A DNA stretch of 64,000 nucleotides from Eremophila alpestris peregrina (lineage: Eukaryota > Chordata > Aves > Passeriformes > Alaudidae), in assembly GCA_009792885.1 (NCBI GenBank), contig WMCF01000121.1:1436909-1500908 (forward strand). The letters run 5' to 3'. This document shows, one piece after another, positions 51,304 through 63,897 of this stretch (position 1 is the first letter of the stretch; every line of letters starts with the position of its first letter). The notes beneath the pieces were generated by a model that had not been told where the DNA came from, made no database searches, and was given only the letters and a program-made list of their open reading frames with translations. The translations under genes and the position numbers were made by a program.

Positions 51304-51600
51304 GGGAGGTTTCCACCACTCTTGCACCCACTGGGGTCGGTGTGTGGCCCTGGCCCACAGATCGTGGCAGGGTCGCCTTGGGCAGAGCTAGCCCTAGAAG
51401 AGAGAGACCACCTGCAGCTTGGAGCCCACCTGAGCTTGCCTCGGAGCAGACCTGTCCTAGCCGCCTGCTGTGCAGGGGAAAATATCTCTGTGGGACAAAC
51501 CGCAGAAGCTGTTTTCCTGGTACAAGCTACCACAGGATACCCCTGTTCCTGCTGAGGGCACCACCGCTCCAATAAAAAGTCTTTTTAAACCAGGTAACTG
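51304..51600 (+). mobile_element. LTR-like sequence, right part of the interrupted block
   Basis: GC-rich continuation beyond the inserted LTR, with AATAAA at 51571-51576 followed by a GTCTTTTTAAACC tail. Whether it is the same old element as 50455-50786 is unproven. Confidence 0.45.
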
Positions 51601-54536
51601 CTTTCAACTTGGTGAGATACATCACTAATGAACAAAGACATATAATTTGAGCTTTGACATTTATTTTGAAATTAAATTCACATGGGCTGACCTTAGGTCA
51701 ATACAGACACCAAAGCCACAAACAGCTCCCAAACACTCACACAGGAGTTTCAACTCCAATAGATACAAATGAGGCCAAGATTTCCGTGCATACTCTTTTA
51801 AGTCCCTGTGCACCCACAAGATACAATGGAGAGGCCAGGAAATTTAGGGTGTAAGGAAAGTTTTTCATAATTTCTCAGATTTTACATGTTGATTGTGAAG
51901 AATATGTTTATCTCATCATGTACTAAAAAGTTTTAGCCTATTGCTGTTCTGTCTTACATAAATAAAAAAGTACCATGTTGTTATCCCAACATGTTAGACT
52001 AGAGTCTGTAAAGCACACCTTGGAGAAGGGAAACAGGAGAGAGGCAGAAGAAAGTTAATTCCTCAAAAGAAATTATAAAGATCAGAAGACTGAAAAAAGA
52101 GCTAGCTTTAAGGATTAAAATGAAATTTCCAAATAAAATCTGAAAACAATTAAAAATACTTTTATTTCTTTTACCTCCATTACACTCAAAAGACATACCA
52201 TTTACCAGAACTTACTTAATTTTCTCCATAACAGTGCATCCAATGTGAAAAACATATTCAAATATGTCAAAAAAAAAATGATAAGGTGTCTATCAAATAT
52301 AAATTGCCCATCAAAAGGTTTCAAGCTTTAATGTGGCACAGCTGGTTCAACTATAATGTCTACACTCCTGTTTATTTCATCAGTCAAAATACATGAGACT
52401 TCATCTTTCTCAGCTGATGAACATGCATTTTGTTGTTAGTAAACAAAAACCCTGGACAGTATCTTCTTCCACAACCGTTGGCATTGCAATTCCTGATACA
52501 GACAATTCACTCTAATAGAGGAGGCAGCTGAGGGACAGCTTGTTGAAACCAGTAGGGATCCATATTCCCACAGAGATATTAAAAAAACCCCAACAACTCA
52601 GATACTAGCGCAGACCTTAGTCTTCAGTCTGCATTCCCATACTAAAAAGATAACAAAAAATCACATGACCTGACTCAGGAGTGTTGTATGAGCATGATTT
52701 ATCTGCACCCAAAACATGACCCTGATTTTTAGCTAGTTTCAGAACATAGCTTAGTATCCTATTGCAGTCCATGGAGCCATGCAGCTCCAAAAATATTTTC
52801 TGTAGTGAGAAAATTTCTGGTTTTTTCTCTCTTCTTTTGGAATTATTGAGCTCTTGCTAACCCTTGCACATAACATCACTTTTTCTTTTGCAATGAGAGT
52901 TTTACAAGAGCATTTAAGGTGTGGAGTGAGTGAATATGCACAGCAGACAAACGGCCTCTGGATTTAAGAGTCTCCAGGTACTCTCAAACATGATCTCTGA
53001 AACATCTCCAAAGATATCATTGCAAACTATTGGATTACAAACCTCCCTTTAATATGGATAAAATTAAGGAAATTTTAGTGTGCTGAAATATAAGACAACA
53101 TCTCATTTAAAGTATCCTGGAATAAGAGATCCATATCTGATATGGAAAACACATAGACATTTTCAAATAAAAAGAGTGAAATTAAGTGAGAAAACAATTT
53201 GTTCTTCTTTCTTCCTACTAAGGTATTATTTTTGGTAGTAAAAAAAATATTCTTTCTTATCAGTTTTACAAAAGTCTTAGAGAAAATTGATTAATATTTG
53301 TATTAATTCATGAGCATACCTAAAAAAAAAGAGGCATCTGGAAGCAGACTTTTAAAATCAAGCTAATTGAACTAAACTAGATACAAAATATTTGGCTATT
53401 TTCATTCACTTTAAGTTTAAACAGAGCTTTGCCTTTTTCATCCATCTTCATTCTAAAAATCAGAATCAAAAATATATTTGCCTCAGCTCCTGAATGTCAA
53501 CACTGATCACAAATATGTATGTGGTGTATTCTCTGTGTTACTAGCATGATCAAGTATTAGAGAAACAGGACCAGCCTAGAGCAGAAAGTCTTCTGGATCA
53601 CATGATCTTCTATATGGACAGATGATGGAATGAGTTACATGCAGATTTCCAAGATTAACTCAAAACATCTTGGCCTTTTAGCATTTATCCTAGACCATTA
53701 CCATAATTTTTAACAGAGTTCTTATGTGTGAATAATCTGTACCATCTGTTGAGTGTAAAAACATAGTAGAAAAAATATAAATCTAGACACAGAAGTATTA
53801 CTTTTACTGGTGTATTTTATGAACAGATGCTCAGCATAAAATTCAATTCCTGGAATAAAACCTTTATTCAGACAGAATCTGAAAATCAATTATCTTTGAT
53901 TCTTCTCCCACACCCTAACCCTTCAAAAGGCTGGTTGTGAGAAAAATCCTTATCAATTATGCTCTTTGAACAGCTAAATTACATAGGAAATAATGTCTTT
54001 TTTTTTTTTTTTTCCTGTGGTGCTTTTAAGCATTCTAGATATGAATATTTGAAATACTAGAACGACAATAGCTAAAAACCCCTGACTGGCATGGTGCAAA
54101 TGTGGTAGATATATCCACAATAGAATAAGGCCAAAGAGTAAAAATAAAAAGAATGCAAATTACCTGGCCAAACTCTGTATGTGGTAGTTTACTGCCATTT
54201 GCACCTTGGCTGACAAACCTGTTATTTGTCTTACACAGACATGAAGGTGCAGCAATTTTCCTACAACAGTCAGACACTTCTGTTTGAGAAGCTTTGGTAT
54301 TCAGTCACATGAGACTACACACAGCAGAAAAAACCAGAAAAACATGCAGACAGCCTTTTGTGTACACTGGTTACATCCTTTCAGAATTGTATTGGTCTTT
54401 CATTGTCTATTATTTCTTCTGTGCTTAATCTATAATTAACTGCATTACATATGGAATTTGACAAAGACACAAGAGGCTAAAACTAGCTTCTGTCATCAGT
54501 TTGTGACAGCAAATTTTAACTATAATCTGTCATCAA
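51601..54536. other. AT-rich intronic spacer, nothing recognised
   Basis: Short spurious ORFs and a T-run near 53999-54014. Confidence 0.45.
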
Positions 54537-55356
54537 TGTGATGGGCTGACCTTGGATGCCAGGCACCCACCAAAGCTGCCCTATCACTCCCCTCTGCAAG
54601 AAGACAGAGGAGAGAAAATATACTGAAAGATTCATAAGTTAAGGACAGAGAGAAATCGCTCACTGATTACCATCATGGGCAAAACAGACTTGATTTGGGG
54701 AAATTAATTTAATTTATTACCAATCAGAATCAGACCAGCATAAAAAGAAGTAAAACAAATCTCAAAAACATCTCCCTTCCCTCCCCCCCACCCCATTTCT
54801 CCTTCCCACTTCTACCTGCCCCTAGAGGCACAGGGAGATGGGACTGGTGGTTATGGTCAGCTCATCACACATTGTTTCTGCTGCTGCTCAGGGAGAGGAG
54901 TCCTTCCTCTCTCCCTCCCATAGACATTCAGCTTTCCTGAACTTCTGCAGCATGAACCCTTCCCACAGGGTACAGTTCACAAACTGGTCCAGTGTGGATC
55001 ACTTTCCACAGGGTTCAGTCCTTCCAGCAAACCTGCTCCAGCACTGGCTTCTCCATCAGTCTGCAAGTCTCTGCCAGGATCTTCCAACACAGGATTCCCT
55101 TGGCCTTCTTTTGACCCTGCTCTAGAATGGGTCCCCCTCCACAGGCTGCAGGTGGATCTCCGCATTCTCATTAACTTCCATGGGCTGCAGGGGCACAGCT
55201 GCCTCATCACAGGCTGCACCTTAGGCGGCAGAGGAATCTCAGCTCTGGCACCTGGAGCACCTCCTGCCCCTTCTTCTCCACTGACCTTGTTGTCCGTACA
55301 GTTGTTTCTCTCATATAGTCTTAATCTTCACTTCTCTTAATGCAATTATATAGGCA

Positions 55357-55427
<71 letters not shown>

Positions 55428-55663
55428 CTTTTATAAGTGTGTTATCACAGAGGCTCTACTGCCTTAACTGACTGCCCCAGCCTTGGCAAGTGGTGGCTCC
55501 AGAGCCTGGAGCCAGGGGAAATCTATCAGCAGCTTCTTTTTTCCTAAAAAGTTACCTCTTCTGGTTTGTTACTGAAACTGGACTTTTTTCCTTCTCCAAT
55601 TACAGACTTTCACACCTTGCAACAGTCACCACCCTCCAGACTGAGCTGTGACAGATTGTCACA
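54537..55663 (-). mobile_element. Endogenous retrovirus LTR, minus strand, with internal poly-A/T expansion
   Basis: The plus strand begins TGTGATGGGCTGACCTTGG and ends GACAGATTGTCACA. On the minus strand the order is TG start, TATATAA (plus 55347-55352 region), then the repetitive CTCCAGC/CCACAGGG-type block, then AATAAA (plus TTTATT at 54713-54718), and TGACCATCACA-like termination. Imperfect repeats of TTCCCACAGGG / TTTCCACAGGG / CCTCCACAGGCTGCAG are typical of this LTR family as I recall it. No matching flanking duplication was found. Confidence 0.75.
55359..55427. repeat. 69-base poly-T run inside the LTR
   Basis: An uninterrupted T run just beyond the TATA-like box in the LTR. Related LTRs that I recall carry only a short T tract here. 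Confidence 0.95.
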
Positions 55664-58600
55664 GGAAGATGTGTGGTGGATTTCAACTCCATGATAAAGC
55701 AGATGGGAGCTTAATAATTGATGGTGTAGGCAACAAAGGACTTAGGGACACATGAAATAATAAATACAGACAGGCTGATTATCTATGGTAGAACATTTAG
55801 GGATGCAGTGGTAAAAATTAAATTATTTCAACCATGGTCATACCATTTTTGTGTTGTTAATATTTGAACTAGTCAATCACAAAAAAGACAGAAAAAGTTA
55901 AAGTTCTCACCCCTATGAGTTTATGCTATTGGTGCTCAAAAGATTCAGGAATTAGAAAAAATTTTCTTCTTAATGATGAATCAAATATAACAATAAAACA
56001 AAAGAAAGAGTTCTGACTATTTCCTTTCTAGTTAAACTTTCACACAAATCACTTCAGGTCACAGGATTCTAGGAAAAAAATTATGCTATTTATGGGATAG
56101 CACATTATCTCAAAGCAGGACAAGTTTTCCTCAAGGTTTCTAGACACTACAACAGCAGACAGTCATGGATTTAACAGGAGAGTCTTGATTATATCCTTAA
56201 AAGTAGTTTTTAAAACACCTGATTTGGGGTACATGTGATAAGACAGTTTATGTACTTTGTGCATTGAGTGTCTTTAATATACCTTTATGATAACCTAGTT
56301 TCTGTTTATCTCATTAAGATACCTAACTCTTTTATCTAGACACATGAAGTTTTATCTCTTCATTTCATAAAGCCATTTTTCTTGTTCTTTTTCTTGCCAC
56401 AAGACATTTATGTTACTCACCTTTCCTCTTCCCAGACAAAATGAGTCTTAGAAGTTCTTTAGAGTACTTTTATTATATTCATATTTTATTCACATAGTTA
56501 GAGATGAAATGGGAGAACAAAATATTTTTGTGTATAATCACTAATTTAAAAAAAAAATGGTTGACAAGGTTGACTTGCAGAGGAGTTAAATACATATATT
56601 TGTGAGCCAGAAAAAGACTTTGCTGGATTAGTCTGGAGCAAATTATTTTATAAAAATTAATGTTCTTCCATTAATCCTAGCATTGTTAAGACTTTAATTA
56701 ATTAATTTGCTAAAAAAAAATTCACCTAACTAAAACCTGAATCTCTACAGGTCATTATATTAAGACTATGGATTCTTTAGAGAATTTTAGAAATACTAAA
56801 ATACTTCTAGAATACGATTTGATCTGATAATTTTCTATAGATTATTAGGACAAAAATATATGTCATCCTGATGTACAGTCTTTTTAGCTGTCTTTCTGAG
56901 AGATCAGTATTTTTGAGAAAATTTATTAAGCAACTTGATCAAAATTTTATTTGTAAAATGTTTGCTGCACAGATTCCAAGCTAAAGTATTATTTTCATAT
57001 ACTAAAAGCTTGTTGAAAAACTTTGATATTTTGATGTGCTTGAATTCCAAAACAGAGTTTCCAGAAACTTTTATATCATTGCAGAATATCTTCCTTTTGA
57101 ATTCTGTATTGCACTTTTCTCATTAAAGTACAGTAAGTACTAAATAACAAAAAAGTATTAACAAAACCGAAATATAGAAAGTCTTCACTTTAGAAACTGT
57201 TCCTGGAGATAAGATATACTGAAACCTAAATAAACTGCACAATACAAATATGACTTTTTTTTCTTGGAGATTTACAAAAAATGTGCCAGAAATATTATGG
57301 CCCTTCAGAGACCATAGGGGCAGAACACACCTGAGCATGAGTATGATTGCACAGAAATGAGGAATAAAGTGATCTTTTAATTAATATAAGAAGTTTTCAC
57401 AAATGATAATCCCATGAAAGTATACAGCTTAGAAAATGCAGGCAGACAGCTGTTTCAACATAGTTGTCTTTAAATAGCTTCATCTAAATGGGGTTGGTGT
57501 GAAAGAAACCAAAGCATTTGTATGTACTTTTAATGAGTTTTATCCATCCAAATATATTCCCAAAACCAGTGGGATTTCCACATAATTAAGCTAGTTTTAC
57601 TCAAAAACATTTCTGGCCTAAGTTAGAGTACTGATGGAAAAATATTTTTAAACTAGAAATTGAAGAGAACTAGGTAGTAAGTCTAATATACTTTATTTGT
57701 GCATTTTTATTTCCCAGAAGATGAACAATCACAAACTTTATGTGTAACCTACAATTTCTAAGTAACAATACTACTGCTACAGTAAAATTAACTTCTCCAG
57801 ATAGGAGTGAAATGATAAAAATGAAGTGAATTTTAAATAAATGAGCTTATTGGTAGCAAGGCAGCTAGGAAACAATCTTAACTACATCAAGTTTGGAGTT
57901 ACTTCTAAGTATAGTTGCGTTCAGAAATAGTTTTTGGACACCTGACAAGTCATCATAAAGTATTATCATTATTTTGTGAGGAGGTTGCCAATGAACATGT
58001 AAGTTCTTTACATCTTCCGAACAGCACAAAACAGTAATCCTCAGGAACAGAGCTTCAAGGGAAGGTGAGAGGGGAAGACTGAGAATGATTGATTCCGGAA
58101 CGAGACTAACAAGCAAACAAACCAACAAACAAACAAAACCTGTCCAGACTCCTATCAAGCAGAAAGTTTTTGTATTCAAAGTCTTAGGATCTACTAAAGT
58201 ATTCTTTAATAAATTTTCATCTGCAAACCCCACAAATAGTACACCAGTAGCTCCCAAAGACCAAAGTAAAGCAGTGAATGGAACAGAGTCTGGGTGAATA
58301 TCAGGTCTGTTTAGGCACCAGGATTACTGGATTGTTAAAAAGCTATTCTTATCCTAATCTTTATGGCATTTAGAGCTCTCTGGACTGCCCCAGATGTGAT
58401 AGTACGTGGTGTTTGACGTGCATTAATTACATTATTCCATATTCTCACTTAAAATTACCTATTGCCTACTTGAAGTCAATGGCAAGGTCTCTCTGTCTCT
58501 ATATTTTATAGATATTAGGAAATGCAGTTACAACAAAATGCAGTGTCTTCACTTTGAAGAGCAAATTTTTTGTGCAAAGTTTACATAAGCTTGACATCAC

Positions 58601-60126
58601 ATGGCCTATCTGCCATTTTCTTTAAACATGTCCAAGAAAAAAAAAAATCAGGGAAAAGGTAATATGTTATGTTTTCTACTCACTTGTATCAATTTAAATG
58701 CATCTTCCAGCCTTTAATTTTTTACAAATAATGTAAATTAATTGCTTTCCTTCTATAAAAATTAAGTCTTCAATTAATAGCTGGTGAATGTCTAACATGC
58801 TAGTACAAAGTGGGCCAATAGATCACCCAGGCACACTTGACGCATAGATTGTCCTAGTTGAGATGTAGTGCAGGAGAAAGTCATGAAAATTTAATGTACC
58901 AGTAAAGTTTTTGTTGAATATTTGCTTTGGCCTATGAAACGCAGCAATCACTGAAAGCACTGAGCGCCTTTAATTCCCTTGAGCTCCAGTTCCTTCAGAT
59001 ATTGCTCAATATCATGCAAGATTACTTCCTGACTAATTCTCTTTCACATTTACTTTTGTTAACATAAATGCTTGGTGATCCTAGCTTGCCAAGCCAAATG
59101 CAACAACAATTAATCCTACAGGTTGTAAACTTGAAAAATATATGTTCATACAGTGAACATACATACATGAGAAAGTTGAAGTTTTTGTTTGCTAAGCAGT
59201 TAATATTTTCACAATAAGGATGTAAGAAATCTAAGGGGAGAGGAAAAGGACTGTTGCTGGTTTTTTAAATTAAACATTCTTACAAACAGAGCTAAAAAGC
59301 TATTGCCCATATATGTACATTATTTTTAAATACTTGGTATGTTACATAGAAAAATCCTAAAATTATGTATCATATCAAGCATGCACTTTGCAACCACGGC
59401 TGTCTGTAAGACTTGTGTCCACTCCAAACAAAATATCAGATTCAGTTCAGGCATATGTTTTAAATAATCTAGGGTAGTGTGCAGTCAGGAATAATTTATT
59501 GTACACATCTGTAAGAGTGCTACGTTTTAAAAGACACAGTTTTTATTACAGCTTAACATTATTTTCTTAGGGGGAGGGCAGAACCCTGACAATTTCAAAG
59601 AATCAGTTTTCTTCTTTAATGAAAAAAAAAATTAAAAAGAAAAATCTTACACACTCAATTCAGTCCAGATTTTATTTGACCGTTCTGCATGGTTTTGTGA
59701 CTTTTTTAGTTTTTAACGTGATGAAACAAAGGATTAAAGCTCAAAATTCCCCTCTTTAAATAGAAACAGCTTTCAACAGGAGCAGACAGAAATCTTTGTT
59801 CCACACTGACAGCGAAGGGCTGCATTCTGCCCTTGACACAGCCACCCACTGCCATTTGGGGTGGGGGAGCAGTGTGCATGGGCTGAGAGGCTTGTTATTC
59901 ATCAAGGTTTGCTCTGGTTTCTTTTAATTTTCATTTAAGGTGTGAAGAGAAGGATTTTGTTAAAAAAAAAAAAAAAAGACTCTTGCTGCATGGAAATATC
60001 AAGGCTGGTCAAGGCTGACCTTGATCTTCATTGCTGCAGTGCAGAACGTTGGCACACTCCTGCTAGAACCCCATGTTCTTGGCAAGGTGTTGACTGACTG
60101 TGTCTTTCCCTTTCTTTTGCTTTAAG
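55664..60126. other. AT-rich intronic stretch leading to the next exon
   Basis: AAAC-type low complexity at about 58110-58140. The final 30 bases form the pyrimidine-rich acceptor of exon 60127. No repeat family was recognised. Confidence 0.45.
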
Positions 60127-60248
60127 AATTCCTGGCCAGGCAAGGGCAGAGGCACCTCAAATACAGGTCCTCCACCTGAAAGCAAAAATATATCTAAGCA
60201 GCTGGCAACCCATCAGAAGGAGGGAACTGTGGATTTTTCCACATGGAG
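60127..60248 (+). CDS. Candidate internal coding exon (phase 0 to 2) of the same unidentified gene
   Basis: 122 bp preceded by a long pyrimidine tract and TTTAAG, and followed by the donor GGAG|GTTAAG. The frame entered at phase 0 reads NSWPGKGRGTSNTGPPPES, then KNISKQLATHQKEG, then TVDFSTW and the first two bases of an Arg codon. This is a polar, Gly/Pro/Ser-rich linker-like segment. The open frame continues past the donor, but splice signals and phase fit both neighbours: the 165-257 exon ends in phase 0, and the 63464 exon supplies the missing third base. Family not recognised. Confidence 0.72.
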
Positions 60249-62412
60249 GTTAAGTTTTTCTGTCGGATGCGGAATAGACGAGAGCTGCATTTTGCAGGCT
60301 ACAGAACAAGTATGCTCTGCTGAAGCTATCAAGTCATCTTCTGCAATTATATATAATCACAGCCTTCGTGTCCTTGGTTCCCACAACACTCAGCTTGCTG
60401 CTGGCAAAAGAAATCTGCAGTTTCAGGCTTGCTAATTTAATCCTACCCACAGATCCAGGATGCTCATGCATCTTTGAACACAACATTCCTAAAGCAGTGG
60501 TGTTCCTCTAATTTGGGTAATATTTCCATCTCCCCGCATTTGTTTGCACCTCACATCTGTGTGCAGAGCATATGTTGAATAAACATTTTGAAGCCAGGGC
60601 ATGTTTTCTAAATATACTGCGAGGGGGACATTGTTCCCTTGAAGAAGTTATCCTTTTTTTTTCAAATTCCAAGTCTTATTCTGCCTGACAGATTGTAAAG
60701 ACTAAAAGCTCTGCCTTGATTGGAGTTGCCACTATAGATGGATGGCAAAGCCTGACATAATCATAGGGACCAAAATCTAATCTTACCTTGATGTTAGGTT
60801 TTGCTGATAATAATGTTATTCTCCATTAAATATCATGTGCTTTCTGGTATAGCATTTAGAGTGGGATTTGGAGCTTTTATTTGATTGTGTTTTATTACCT
60901 TCTACCAGCTTTAGTGGATGTCCTAGAAAATATGTCAGAGAGTATCTCTCCTATCTTTTCTCCTTGATTCAAAATAAAAGAGCAGCTTTTCTGTACTTGT
61001 CAGGTCCATATTAATTTATATATTTTATAATCTTTTATAAATGAAAGGATTTGTAATCCCTTTATCCAAGTAGAATATAACAGATTTTGAAGTTTAATAT
61101 CATTACTTATTGTTATTAAGTCAATCCATGAGAATAATAAGTCAACCTCAAGTTCCCCCCTGTATGTTACAGGGAAATAAATTTCTCCAACACTATCATG
61201 GTGGATGATTTGACAAATATGCAAAAATTATGAATATTAGCAAATTTAATTTTTATATACTCATATTTCATAGGAACTACATTACAGAAAATGTGAAACT
61301 CTATGTGACTATGTTTCATATTGCATGGGCAGATCTTCATGAGGGAATTATGTTGCTGAGCTTAATAACTACATGTGCAATATATGGCATTGTCAAAAAT
61401 TGGAGAATATAATAAAGTAATTGAAATTTGACAGAATGCATTTGTTCACAGAATAAACTCATTAAAAATAGAAAGGTTAATTTTAAAATCAATTATATGG
61501 ACTAATAATTGTATGGTGCCAGCTGATATAGTATTCAAACATATTAAGATATGGAAAATCTGGAAGACAATTGAAAACATGTTAAAATATGACTAAAAGA
61601 CAATAAAAAGACATGCTGAATGATGAGCAGTTTTGGCAGCAAGGATAAAATAATTTCTTCTGTTGTAATATTAATCTTCTCTATTAAGGAGATATCTCAA
61701 GAGAAGCACTGATTTTTTTTTAAAGTAAAAGACTGCAGGAATTTGACTACAATTATTTCAGAACACAAAGTCCTGCTGGAGAAGCCTATAGCCAGTGGAT
61801 TCACGCTCTGTAAACATACTTGATACAGCCTTTGTTCAGCGTAACAATTTTTGACAGAGCATATAGTACCAATAAAAGGCAAATTAACTGCTTTATGGAC
61901 TCTTTACTAACTTCAACATTATCACACTATGCAAACTCCATTAATCAGAGTTTCTGGACTGAAAAATTAAAGTTACAGTAGCTAGATTTATATCACATTA
62001 ATTATAGTTTCTATATTTAACATCTGTATTTATAATCACCATTAAGTCCGATTAACTAATTTTTGTAACAAAAAAAAATTAATGTAAAAGGCACTATACA
62101 CTCTAACAGTCGAATAGTAAAAGCCTTACAAACATATCTCCCTGCTGTGATCCATCAAGATGAAGATCTCAGGATTGTATCCAAATGCAATTTTAGTACA
62201 ATTTCAAGTTGACTAAAGCAACAAATACTTACCAATCATAGTGTTAAGGCAATAGTTCTACAACCTTCATTGATAACAAAATCACACTCTAATAGAACCA
62301 TAATCACACTGAGCCTGTAAATATCAGCAAGAGGTGACATACCCCTGGTGTTAACTAACACATCCCATGTTTCAGCAGAGTCAATGGGCTCCAGTATTTT
62401 GAGTCTCAAAAC

Positions 62413-62464
<52 letters not shown>

Positions 62465-63463
62465 AAGGGAAAGCTGTGTGTTACATCCTGCCATGTTTAA
62501 TTTGTACCATGTGTGCTCTTTGGTACAGCACCTTGAAGCTAAGTGCCCACAACCTTTAACCTGAGAAAACTTTTCTGCAAAATGGAAAGTACTTTATTCT
62601 TATTTCATATACCAGGAAATTAAATGAAAGTAACTGACTAGCAAAGAATACTACAATTATTTTAGAGGAACGAAATGAAAGTTGGACAGTATTCCTATCA
62701 AAATCATCGGACCACTTTCTTCAAGTTCTTTTCCCGTAATCTATTATTATACCCCAAGTAGGGGGAAAGGAGAAAACTATAATTTAACTTAAAAAACAAA
62801 ATAAGTCATAGTTCTGATTTTAAATACAATTAAAAATGAAGTAAAAATAAAATAGCAATTAAAAAGGAATTACCTTGCGCATGTGCACATTTATTTTATA
62901 TTTATTTTTATTGCTAGGGTTTAGATTTATTCAAATGTCCTGCCTTTTGCTCTTCCCTGCATATTATTTGTTCTCTCTTCAGCATTTTGGGTAGTCATTG
63001 CTAGAGTGGGCCTTTTTTGTTTTCATTAATGATCTTTCTGATAGCAGATCATTCAGTTATGAAAAGAAATTCCCTAACCAGAAGTCAACATTTTCTCCCA
63101 AATGGAGTTATGTCTGCCAAAGTGATATTTAGGTCACTGAGATATTACCCTTTCGTGCAATTCAAATGAGTCATCCTGACATCCACCTTTTAAGCTTGGT
63201 TTATGAAAATCAACATGTTTACCCTCAAAAATATTTTTTTAATGAATGATAAAAATCTTTTACAAAAAAAAAAAGACCTTTATATTTTAGTAGTGTTGAG
63301 CTTTCTATTATTGTATATAAAATTTCTTTCAAAATCAAAATGTTTCTTAAAATATTTAGATTTCAGAAAATTTTCACCTATTTTCTTTTAAATATATAGA
63401 AAAGAAAATAAAAAAATACAATAAAATATGTCTGATTGGTTTTGTTTGCTATTCCTTCTCCAG
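60249..63463 (+). other. Inferred intron (~3.2 kb)
   Basis: Starts GTTAAG and ends TTCCTTCTCCAG. It contains the GT/GA microsatellite at 62417-62464 and otherwise AT-rich unique sequence. Confidence 0.65.
62417..62464. repeat. Compound dinucleotide repeat (GT)14(GA)10
   Basis: 28 bp of GT units are followed without interruption by 20 bp of GA units. Confidence 0.97.
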
Positions 63464-63542
63464 GTCAGATAAATATTCTTTGGATGTACAATTGTATTCA
63501 CAACTGGTTTTGAGGACTTATGATGAGTTCTTATGCAGTCAG
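63464..63542 (+). CDS. Candidate internal coding exon (phase 2 to 0) of the same unidentified gene
   Basis: 79 bp between an excellent acceptor (CTATTCCTTCTCCAG) and a strong donor (CAG|GTTAGT). The first G completes the codon started by the AG at the end of the 60127 exon (giving Arg). It is followed by SDKYSLDVQLYSQLVLRTY and DEFLCSQ with no stop; the other two frames contain stops. The pattern of alternating hydrophobic and polar residues suggests a helix in a folded domain. It ends at a codon boundary. This is the best single exon candidate in the window by splice-site quality. The protein family was not recognised. Confidence 0.78.
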
Positions 63543-63786
63543 GTTAGTTTTTACTAATAAAAATTTTATCAGTTAATTATTAATAGATGTGCTGCCAATT
63601 ATTATTGATAGGATTTCAATAATAATTATATTGTTAATTATTATTATTGATAATTTCAAGGCTCTAAGCTGCAAAAATGAAAATTAGTCATATTGATGTG
63701 ACATATTCTTAGTATTACATTTTTTTACATTACTTATTAAATTGTTAATTTTTTTGTTTAGTGATCCTCACTACACCAATCACCAG

Positions 63787-63897
63787 GTGTTTCAAAAGTA
63801 TCTTGCATCTGGCATCTTGCATGAGGTGTTCTGCATCTCTGAGGAGATAATGACTACTTTTTTTACCAAGGACAGTCAAATATTTGAAATTAACTAA
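63787..63897 (+). CDS. Possible 3'-terminal exon (low confidence)
   Basis: After an acceptor-like CAATCACCAG, a phase-0 frame gives 36 codons (VFQKYLASGILHEVF..., ending FEIN) and TAA at 63895-63897. The phase matches the end of the 63464 exon. However, a better pyrimidine tract sits at the AG of 63760-63761, and using that one would put a TGA in frame. It may be intron, an alternative end or conserved non-coding sequence. Confidence 0.2.
   Translation: MFQKYLASGILHEVFCISEEIMTTFFTKDSQIFEIN

Larger units (their letters stand above)
258..60126 (+). other. Inferred large intron (~59.9 kb) between two candidate coding exons
   Basis: The interval starts with GTAAGA and ends with a long pyrimidine tract followed by TTTAAG. 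The flanking exons are both phase 0 at this junction. No further convincing coding exon was found inside by eye, although a short phase-0 exon could have been missed. The interval holds AT-rich unique sequence plus the CR1, RTE-like and LTR insertions listed separately. If an unseen symmetrical exon exists, this would be two introns. Confidence 0.6.
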
